Part shown: positions 43,666 through 49,642 of the stretch, piece after piece
Layout: each line of letters opens with the position of its first letter
Position numbering within the stretch: the stretch's first letter is position 1
DNA from: an uncultured Fusobacterium sp.
Lineage (GTDB): Bacteria; Fusobacteriota; Fusobacteriia; Fusobacteriales; Fusobacteriaceae
Direction: 5' to 3'
Length of the DNA: 49,642 bases
Assembly (NCBI RefSeq): GCF_905200055.1
Contig: NZ_CAJKIS010000015.1
Span: 1 to 49,642 of the forward strand
Notes under the pieces: model-generated
Told to the model about the DNA's origin: nothing
The model's database searches: none
The model's input: the letters and a program-made list of their open reading frames with translations, nothing else
Made by a program: the position numbers and the translations under genes

Positions 43666-43780
43666 AAATTATTCCTCCTTAAAGATAAATTTTAACTATA
43701 TTATACAATATATTGGAAAAAATAAAATAAAATTTTTATAAAAAATAGTACTAAAAAAATAATACTGTAATATTATTATA

Positions 43781-43809
43781 TTGACATAAAATAAAAATCT
43801 TGTTATAAT
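43781..43809 (+). promoter_or_regulatory. perfect consensus promoter of brnQ1
   Basis: TTGACA (43781-43786), 17-base spacer, TATAAT (43804-43809) with TG at the extended -10 position. It gives a leader of about 70 bases before the brnQ1 ATG. This is the strongest-looking promoter in the window. Confidence 0.85.
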
Positions 43810-43884
43810 TTTAATTAGTATGTTAATTGTATAGTATAAATAAGCATAAAATAAAAAAGAAAAAATATAGGAGGAAAGGGAATA

Positions 43885-45156
43885 ATGTATAAAAAAAGAG
43901 AAGTTATACTTACAGGATTTGCATTATTTGCGATGCTTTTTGGAGCAGGAAATCTGATATTTCCCCCTGCTGTAGGATTTGAAACTGGGCAAAATTGGCT
44001 GACAGCAGCAACAGGGTTTATTCTTACAGGAGCAGGCTTTCCATTAATGGCAATAATTGCAGCAGCAGTAGCAGGAAAAGATTTGGATAGTTTTGCAGTT
44101 AGAGTTTCTGCTAAATTTAGTAAAGTATTTAATATAGCTTTAATTTTAGCAATAGGACCACTTTTAGCACTGCCAAGAACAGGGGCAACAGCCTTTGAAA
44201 TGATAGTGCCACAAAGTACTGAAAATTATAGTGTATATAAATTTATATTCTTAGGAGTATTCTTTCTTATAACTATTTTATTTTCATTAAAATCAAGTAA
44301 GGTAATAGATAGAGTAGGAGCTATATTAACACCAATATTATTAATAGTATTAGCTATAATAATATTTAAAGGTATTTTTTCGCCTATTGGGGTTCCAAGT
44401 GATCTACATAAACCAGAAACTTTTAAATATGGTTTTCTTACTGGATATCAAACAATGGATACATTAGCAGCTATTGTTTTCTCAGAGATAATTTTGAAAT
44501 CTATTAGAAAAGACAAAGCATTAACTAAGAAACAGGAACTTTCATTCCTTTTACAAACTAGTGTTATTGCAATAGGTGGCTTAGCTATTGTATATGGTGG
44601 ATTAGTTTATATTGGAGCTACAGCAACAGATGTTGTAACTGGTGGAAAGGGAAATATAGAGCTACTATCTTCAATGGTAATTTTACTATTGGGAAATGCA
44701 GGAAAGTTAATACTAGGTATATGTGTAGCTGGAGCTTGTTTAACAACAGCAATAGGGCTTACAGCAACAGTTGGAGATTATTTTAGTAATCTATTGAAAA
44801 TATCTTATGAGAAGATAGTTTTATTTACTGTGGTAATCAGCTTTATATTTGCAAGTTTTGGAGTGGATATGATAGTAAAATTAGCAGTTCCAGTGTTAGT
44901 ATTTATCTATCCTATCTCAATAGTATTGATAGCCCTTAATTTTTTTAAAGATTTTATAAAAAATGATAATACATTTACAGGAGCGGTTATAGGAGCAGGA
45001 ATAGTAAGTGGGTATGAAACACTAGCAGGACTAATTTCTCTTCCAGAGAGTATAAAGGTTTTATACAACTCTCTACCTCTTTCAAGTATAGGATTTGCAT
45101 GGTTAATTCCTAGTATTGTTGTAGGGGTACTGTTTAGTTTTATTAAGAAGAAGTAA
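43885..45156 (+). CDS. brnQ: branched-chain amino acid:cation symporter BrnQ, copy 1
   Basis: A 423-residue LIVCS-family membrane protein with about 12 hydrophobic segments, taking up Leu, Ile and Val with Na+ or H+. The N-terminal signature GFALFAMLFGAGNLIFPP and the central GYQTMDTLAAIVFSEII are clear. A standard AGGAGGAAAGGG site precedes the ATG. From codon 282 to the stop it is apparently identical in DNA to brnQ2, while its first part differs, because a tandem duplication joined its 3' end to the 5' part of the neighbouring paralogue. Confidence 0.94.
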   Translation: MYKKREVILTGFALFAMLFGAGNLIFPPAVGFETGQNWLTAATGFILTGAGFPLMAIIAAAVAGKDLDSFAVRVSAKFSKVFNIALILAIGPLLALPRTGATAFEMIVPQSTENYSVYKFIFLGVFFLITILFSLKSSKVIDRVGAILTPILLIVLAIIIFKGIFSPIGVPSDLHKPETFKYGFLTGYQTMDTLAAIVFSEIILKSIRKDKALTKKQELSFLLQTSVIAIGGLAIVYGGLVYIGATATDVVTGGKGNIELLSSMVILLLGNAGKLILGICVAGACLTTAIGLTATVGDYFSNLLKISYEKIVLFTVVISFIFASFGVDMIVKLAVPVLVFIYPISIVLIALNFFKDFIKNDNTFTGAVIGAGIVSGYETLAGLISLPESIKVLYNSLPLSSIGFAWLIPSIVVGVLFSFIKKK

Positions 45157-46103
45157 AAGATAATTTTAGTAAGTCGTGAAATAGTATGACTCAGTTATTT
45201 TTTAGAGTCATACTATTTTTATGTTATAAATATTTTAGATTGGAGTGATTAAAATTTACAGAAAGAAAGATATTATTTTAACAGGATTTGCATTATTTGC
45301 AATGTTATTTGGAGCAGGAAATTTGATATTTCCACCTAAAGTAGGATTTGATGTTGGGGAGATGTGGGAAGCAGCTACATTGGGATTTTTTATAACAGGA
45401 ATAGGGATTCCACTTTTAGCAATTATTTCAGCAGCATATGCAGGTAAAGATTTAGATGATTTTGCTAATAGAGTGTCACCTAAATTTAGTAAGGTATTTA
45501 ATGTAGTTTTAATATTAGCAATAGGTCCATTTTTAGCATTACCAAGAACAGGAGCAACTGCTTATGAAATGGCAATTTTACCACATACTAATGGAACAGA
45601 TGTGGATATGTATAAATATATATTCCTTTTTATCTATTTTGCAGTAGTACTTATGTTTTCAATAAGAGCAAATGCTGTAATTGAGAGAGTAGGAAAGGTA
45701 TTAACTCCTATTTTAATAATAATTCTTGCAATAATAATAGTAAAAGGGGTATTTTTCCCATTAGGAGAACCAGTTGTAGTTGAAACAATGACTAACCCTT
45801 TTAAATATGGATTCTATAATGGATATCAAACAATGGACACATTGGGAGCTATTGTATTCTCTAGTATCATAATAAAAGCTATTAGAAATGGAAGAAATCT
45901 TACTGTAAAACAAGAGATGAAATTTTTAAGCAGCTCAAGTATAATAGCAGTTTGTGGATTAGCAGTGGTATATGGTGGATTATTATATATTGGTGCTACT
46001 TCTAATGGAATATTCCAAGGAGCTAAGACTACACAACTTTTAAATGAGATAGTTGATAGAATGTTAGGAAAATCAGGAAATCTAATTTTAGGAATTTGTG
46101 TAA
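44729..46103 (+). repeat. tandem duplication, copy A (1375 bp)
   Basis: It spans the last third of brnQ1, the intergenic region and the first two thirds of brnQ2. It repeats with a period of exactly 1375 bases as copy B. The junction lies in a 28-base tract (46104-46131) shared by all three genes. Confidence 0.85.
45179..45221 (+). terminator. terminator of brnQ1
   Basis: Fourteen-base pairing aaatagtatgactc (45179-45192) with gagtcatactattt (45205-45218), then T. An exact copy lies 1375 bases downstream. Confidence 0.8.
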
Positions 46104-46531
46104 CTGGAGCTTGTTTAACAACAGCAATAGGGCTTACAGCAACAGTTGGAGATTATTTTAGTAATCTATTGAAAATATCTTATGAGAAGATAGTTTTATT
46201 TACTGTGGTAATCAGCTTTATATTTGCAAGTTTTGGAGTGGATATGATAGTAAAATTAGCAGTTCCAGTGTTAGTATTTATCTATCCTATCTCAATAGTA
46301 TTGATAGCCCTTAATTTTTTTAAAGATTTTATAAAAAATGATAATACATTTACAGGAGCGGTTATAGGAGCAGGAATAGTAAGTGGGTATGAAACACTAG
46401 CAGGACTAATTTCTCTTCCAGAGAGTATAAAGGTTTTATACAACTCTCTACCTCTTTCAAGTATAGGATTTGCATGGTTAATTCCTAGTATTGTTGTAGG
46501 GGTACTGTTTAGTTTTATTAAGAAGAAGTAA
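45245..46531 (+). CDS. brnQ: BrnQ symporter, copy 2 (chimera of copies 3 and 1)
   Basis: A 428-residue LIVCS symporter. Its first about 287 codons match brnQ3 and the rest matches brnQ1, with the switch between 46103 (brnQ3-type base) and 46132 (brnQ1-type base). It is therefore an intact in-frame hybrid made by unequal crossover. No ATG exists at the expected start. The GTG at 45245 overlaps the only ribosome site (GGAG 45242-45245), while an ATT at 45254 sits eight bases after it and aligns with the ATG of brnQ1. The true start is uncertain. Confidence 0.9.
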   Translation: MIKIYRKKDIILTGFALFAMLFGAGNLIFPPKVGFDVGEMWEAATLGFFITGIGIPLLAIISAAYAGKDLDDFANRVSPKFSKVFNVVLILAIGPFLALPRTGATAYEMAILPHTNGTDVDMYKYIFLFIYFAVVLMFSIRANAVIERVGKVLTPILIIILAIIIVKGVFFPLGEPVVVETMTNPFKYGFYNGYQTMDTLGAIVFSSIIIKAIRNGRNLTVKQEMKFLSSSSIIAVCGLAVVYGGLLYIGATSNGIFQGAKTTQLLNEIVDRMLGKSGNLILGICVTGACLTTAIGLTATVGDYFSNLLKISYEKIVLFTVVISFIFASFGVDMIVKLAVPVLVFIYPISIVLIALNFFKDFIKNDNTFTGAVIGAGIVSGYETLAGLISLPESIKVLYNSLPLSSIGFAWLIPSIVVGVLFSFIKKK

Positions 46532-47478
46532 AAGATAATTTTAGTAAGTCGTGAAATAGTATGACTCAGTTATTTTTTAGAGTCATACTATTTTTATGTT
46601 ATAAATATTTTAGATTGGAGTGATTAAAATTTACAGAAAGAAAGATATTATTTTAACAGGATTTGCATTATTTGCAATGTTATTTGGAGCAGGAAATTTG
46701 ATATTTCCACCTAAAGTAGGATTTGATGTTGGGGAGATGTGGGAAGCAGCTACATTGGGATTTTTTATAACAGGAATAGGGATTCCACTTTTAGCAATTA
46801 TTTCAGCAGCATATGCAGGTAAAGATTTAGATGATTTTGCTAATAGAGTGTCACCTAAATTTAGTAAGGTATTTAATGTAGTTTTAATATTAGCAATAGG
46901 TCCATTTTTAGCATTACCAAGAACAGGAGCAACTGCTTATGAAATGGCAATTTTACCACATACTAATGGAACAGATGTGGATATGTATAAATATATATTC
47001 CTTTTTATCTATTTTGCAGTAGTACTTATGTTTTCAATAAGAGCAAATGCTGTAATTGAGAGAGTAGGAAAGGTATTAACTCCTATTTTAATAATAATTC
47101 TTGCAATAATAATAGTAAAAGGGGTATTTTTCCCATTAGGAGAACCAGTTGTAGTTGAAACAATGACTAACCCTTTTAAATATGGATTCTATAATGGATA
47201 TCAAACAATGGACACATTGGGAGCTATTGTATTCTCTAGTATCATAATAAAAGCTATTAGAAATGGAAGAAATCTTACTGTAAAACAAGAGATGAAATTT
47301 TTAAGCAGCTCAAGTATAATAGCAGTTTGTGGATTAGCAGTGGTATATGGTGGATTATTATATATTGGTGCTACTTCTAATGGAATATTCCAAGGAGCTA
47401 AGACTACACAACTTTTAAATGAGATAGTTGATAGAATGTTAGGAAAATCAGGAAACCTAATTTTAGGGATCTGTGTAA
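46104..47478 (+). repeat. tandem duplication, copy B (1375 bp)
   Basis: Direct repeat of 44729-46103. By eye the only differences are three silent changes at 47456, 47468 and 47471 (against 46081, 46093, 46096), all within the last 23 bases. Confidence 0.85.
46554..46596 (+). terminator. terminator of brnQ2 (duplicate)
   Basis: Exact copy of the 45179-45221 hairpin and T-run, carried along by the 1375-base duplication. Confidence 0.8.
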
Positions 47479-47912
47479 CTGGAGCTTGTTTAACAACAGC
47501 AATAGGACTTACAGCAACAGTTGGAGATTATTTTAGTAAATTATTAAATACAACATATGAAAAAGTTGTAATTGTAACTACAATTATTAGCTTTATATTT
47601 GCAGGTTTTGGAGTAGATATAATAGTAAAAATTTCAGCACCTATCTTAACTTTAATCTATCCAATAGCAATAGTTTTAATTATTTTAAACTTCTTTAAGG
47701 AGCAAATAAAATCAAATTCAATTTATGTAGGAGCAGTAGTAGGAGCAAGTTTAGTTGGAGCTTATGAAATGGCACAAGTTTTATCAATAAATACAAGTGA
47801 AATTTTAACTGTTATATATAGAAGCCTTCCATTAAATACTTTTGGTTTAGCATGGATTCTTCCAAGTATAATTTGTGCTGTTAGTTTTAAATATATGTTT
47901 AAAACTAGATAA
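46620..47912 (+). CDS. brnQ: BrnQ symporter, copy 3
   Basis: A 430-residue LIVCS symporter, presumably the original second paralogue. Its first 286 codons are the same as brnQ2 but its C-terminal third is unique (ending SFKYMFKTR). It has the same non-ATG start context: GTG at 46620 inside the ribosome site, and ATT at 46629 at the ideal distance. Family motifs are intact. It ends with no clear hairpin, so read-through into the antiporter gene is possible. Confidence 0.92.
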   Translation: MIKIYRKKDIILTGFALFAMLFGAGNLIFPPKVGFDVGEMWEAATLGFFITGIGIPLLAIISAAYAGKDLDDFANRVSPKFSKVFNVVLILAIGPFLALPRTGATAYEMAILPHTNGTDVDMYKYIFLFIYFAVVLMFSIRANAVIERVGKVLTPILIIILAIIIVKGVFFPLGEPVVVETMTNPFKYGFYNGYQTMDTLGAIVFSSIIIKAIRNGRNLTVKQEMKFLSSSSIIAVCGLAVVYGGLLYIGATSNGIFQGAKTTQLLNEIVDRMLGKSGNLILGICVTGACLTTAIGLTATVGDYFSKLLNTTYEKVVIVTTIISFIFAGFGVDIIVKISAPILTLIYPIAIVLIILNFFKEQIKSNSIYVGAVVGASLVGAYEMAQVLSINTSEILTVIYRSLPLNTFGLAWILPSIICAVSFKYMFKTR

Positions 47913-47967
47913 TTGTTTTATAAATAGGACTCTTTCAAAAGAAAAATATATATGAAATAAAATAAGA

Positions 47968-47996
47968 TTGTATGTTTTATATATATGTTGTAAAAT
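47968..47996 (+). promoter_or_regulatory. promoter of the K+/H+ antiporter gene
   Basis: TTGTAT (47968-47973), 17-base spacer, TAAAAT (47991-47996), preceded by TG (extended -10), 33 bases before the ATG. Confidence 0.6.
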
Positions 47997-48028
47997 GAGA
48001 TATATAATATTTTTGAAAGGAGTCAAAT

Positions 48029-49426
48029 ATGGATTACAAAATTTTAACATGTGGAATTTTATTATTAATAAGTCTTCTTTCAATTAGGGTAACCAAAAAA
48101 GTGCAGGTTCCATTGTTGATACTCTTCCTTTTTATAGGGATTGCAGCAGGTTCTGAGGGAATTGGTGGTATCTATTTTGATGATGCTAAGATTACTCAAG
48201 ATATAGGAAATGTTGCACTATTGTTTATTCTATTTGCTGGGGCACTTGAAACAAAGAAATCTGATGCAACAATGGCACTCTATCCAAGTGGGATATTAGC
48301 AACAGCAGGAGTATTTTTTACAGCTATGTTAGCTGCTTTAATAGCCTATGTTTTAACTAGCTTGAATTTAAAGGAGTCCTTACTGTTTGGGGCAATAGTT
48401 TCTTCAACAGATGCAGCAGCAGTTATATCCATGCTTGGTGGTTCAAATCTTAAAAAGAAAATACGTACAGTAATAGAGATAGAGTCTGGAAGTAATGATC
48501 CTATGGCATATGCTTTAATTCTTTTTATATTATCAATGTTTGGAGCAGGAGAAAAGACAAGTATATTTTTGGGAATAATATTTTTATTTAGACAAATTAT
48601 ATTTGGTGCTTTAATGGGAATTATATTTGGAAAGATATCATTACCATTGGGGAAAATATTGAAGATAGAGAGAGAAGAATTTTTGACAATTCATATAATA
48701 GCAATGTTATTTATATGTTTTGCAGGAACTAATATTATAGGTGGAAATGGATTTTTGGCTATCTATTTAATGGGAATATTAATAGGAAATGAGCACTTTG
48801 ATTTTAGAATGAATTGTATAAAAAATATGAGAGTAGCATCTTGGTTGATGCAGATAACAATGTTTATTATTCTAGGATTATTGGTGTTCCCAAGTCAGTT
48901 AAAAGCAGTTGTAATAAGGGGAAGTATATTAGCAATTATGATAACAATAGTTGCTCGTATGGCAGTTGTATTTGCTCTAATGTCGCCTTTTAAATATACA
49001 AAGAAAGAAAAATTTTTTATGTCTTGGGCAGGTTTAAAAGGAGCAGTCCCAATTATATTTTCAACTAATGCAATAACAGCAGGAATAGATAATTCACAAG
49101 TGATATTTAACATGGTTTTCTATATGGTAGTTTTCTCTGTAATGATTCAAGGAATGACATTAAAACCACTGGCTAAATATTTGGGACTTTTAGATCCTGT
49201 TAGTGAAGCAGATGCTGATACTATTGATTTAGAAGAATTAGAAGAGCTTTCATTAAAAAAATTGTATTTAGATAGAAAATCTGAATATATTAATAAAGAG
49301 ATAAGAGAGTTAAATCTTCCTAAGAGCATGCATATAATATCTATTCGTAGAGGAGAAGAGGATATTATACCAAGAGGAGATGTAATTTTAAAAGCTGGAG
49401 ATAAGATTCTATTTTCAATGAAATAA
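48029..49426 (+). CDS. potassium/proton antiporter, CPA1 family (NhaP2/CvrA-like)
   Basis: A 465-residue membrane protein. A Na_H_Exchanger domain of about 12-13 helices (1-385) has the core motifs SSTDAAAV, ESGSNDPMAYAL and a late GLKGAVPI. It is followed by a cytoplasmic TrkA-C domain (about 400-465, ending GDVILKAGDKILFSM). This layout is that of NhaP2/CvrA, which expel K+ (or Na+) in exchange for H+ and are gated by the TrkA-C domain. GAAAGGAG precedes the ATG. It is a stand-alone gene with promoter and terminator. Confidence 0.9.
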   Translation: MDYKILTCGILLLISLLSIRVTKKVQVPLLILFLFIGIAAGSEGIGGIYFDDAKITQDIGNVALLFILFAGALETKKSDATMALYPSGILATAGVFFTAMLAALIAYVLTSLNLKESLLFGAIVSSTDAAAVISMLGGSNLKKKIRTVIEIESGSNDPMAYALILFILSMFGAGEKTSIFLGIIFLFRQIIFGALMGIIFGKISLPLGKILKIEREEFLTIHIIAMLFICFAGTNIIGGNGFLAIYLMGILIGNEHFDFRMNCIKNMRVASWLMQITMFIILGLLVFPSQLKAVVIRGSILAIMITIVARMAVVFALMSPFKYTKKEKFFMSWAGLKGAVPIIFSTNAITAGIDNSQVIFNMVFYMVVFSVMIQGMTLKPLAKYLGLLDPVSEADADTIDLEELEELSLKKLYLDRKSEYINKEIRELNLPKSMHIISIRRGEEDIIPRGDVILKAGDKILFSMK

Positions 49427-49432
49427 AGTTAG

Positions 49433-49487
49433 AAAAGATTGTTATAAATTGAACTAAAATCAATTTTAACAATCTTTTTATTTTTTT
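49433..49487 (+). terminator. terminator of the antiporter gene
   Basis: A long stem of 19 pairs with one bulge, arms 49433-49452 and 49460-49478, followed by a T-rich run. Confidence 0.8.
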
Positions 49488-49592
49488 CTAAGGAAATTAT
49501 AAATTGACTTTATATAAAAATTTTTTAATTTTTTATATGAAAATAGACAAAAATAAGTAGAAAAGTAAAAAAATCCTAAATTTTTATAAGCG

Positions 49593-49618
49593 AAAAAAAC
49601 TGATATTAGAATCAGTTT
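49593..49618 (-). terminator. minus-strand terminator at the right edge
   Basis: Arms aaactgat (49597-49604) and atcagttt (49611-49618). On the minus strand the stem is followed by a T-run (complement of 49593-49599), so a leftward gene probably ends just beyond the window. Confidence 0.6.
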
Positions 49619-49642
49619 AATAAGAGTATTCTTTATAGCGAA

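Noticed and set aside
43885..47912. Insertion-sequence-driven duplication of brnQ
   Set aside because: No transposase, terminal inverted repeats or target duplications were seen; the shared 28-base tract explains the event by homologous recombination.
1..49642. CRISPR arrays, tRNA and rRNA genes, prophage genes
   Set aside because: No regularly spaced repeats, cloverleaf-like conserved blocks or phage structural genes were recognised anywhere in the window.

Overview
The window is AT-rich (about 30 % G+C by eye), CpG-poor, uses AGA for nearly all arginines and is densely packed with genes. It looks like chromosomal DNA of a Fusobacterium. The reasons are the protein style, a Kdo transferase and Sec-exported non-lipidated binding proteins (a diderm cell), and the mix of clostridial-type enzymes (RNase Y, YmdB, type 2 GalT) with an LPS gene. 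Species cannot be fixed from the sequence alone; the large-genome group (mortiferum/varium/ulcerans) is a guess. No rRNA, tRNA, CRISPR array or transposase gene was seen.

Layout. 1-304 holds a long imperfect palindrome and a terminator. 305-5248 (minus) is a ugpAEBC-ugpQ type operon for glycerophosphodiester or glycerol-3-phosphate uptake, preceded by a GntR/FCD regulator (5405-6094). 6263-8932 carries a threonine aldolase and an orphan peptide-binding protein. 9084-15723 is a housekeeping run: walJ-like, a degenerate uracil-DNA-glycosylase-like protein, 5-formyl-THF cyclo-ligase, yebC, recG, proS. 15783-19604 has a sodium:neurotransmitter-type symporter, an NhaC antiporter behind a consensus promoter and attenuator-like leader, and a PqqB-like metallo-hydrolase. 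19729-23070 encodes a secreted nuclease, an M32 carboxypeptidase, LemA and MgtC.

23113-25209 is a compact type II restriction-modification system (R and C leftward, M rightward). R and M both resemble HhaI, so GCGC is the predicted site, and the divergent control region contains a perfect inverted-repeat C-box. 25264-29011 is galKTE (minus), divergent from a ROK-family regulator with a palindrome over the galK -10 element. 30474-41443 is a second housekeeping run: obg, miaA, a lipoprotein with an RsbW/RsbV-like pair, rny, ymdB, prmA, cmk, waaA, trmB, purA. 41545-43665 holds a half-size EamA transporter, dapF and an ArsC/Spx-like protein.

43885-47912 contains three brnQ genes. The middle one is a chimera of the outer two, made by a 1375-bp tandem duplication, and the second and third copies lack an obvious ATG start. 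48029-49426 is a K+/H+ antiporter. The items most worth following up are the HhaI-like system with a probably leaderless C gene, the brnQ unequal-crossover array, the promoter/C-free leader/terminator unit before nhaC, and the sigma-less partner-switching pair next to RNase Y.
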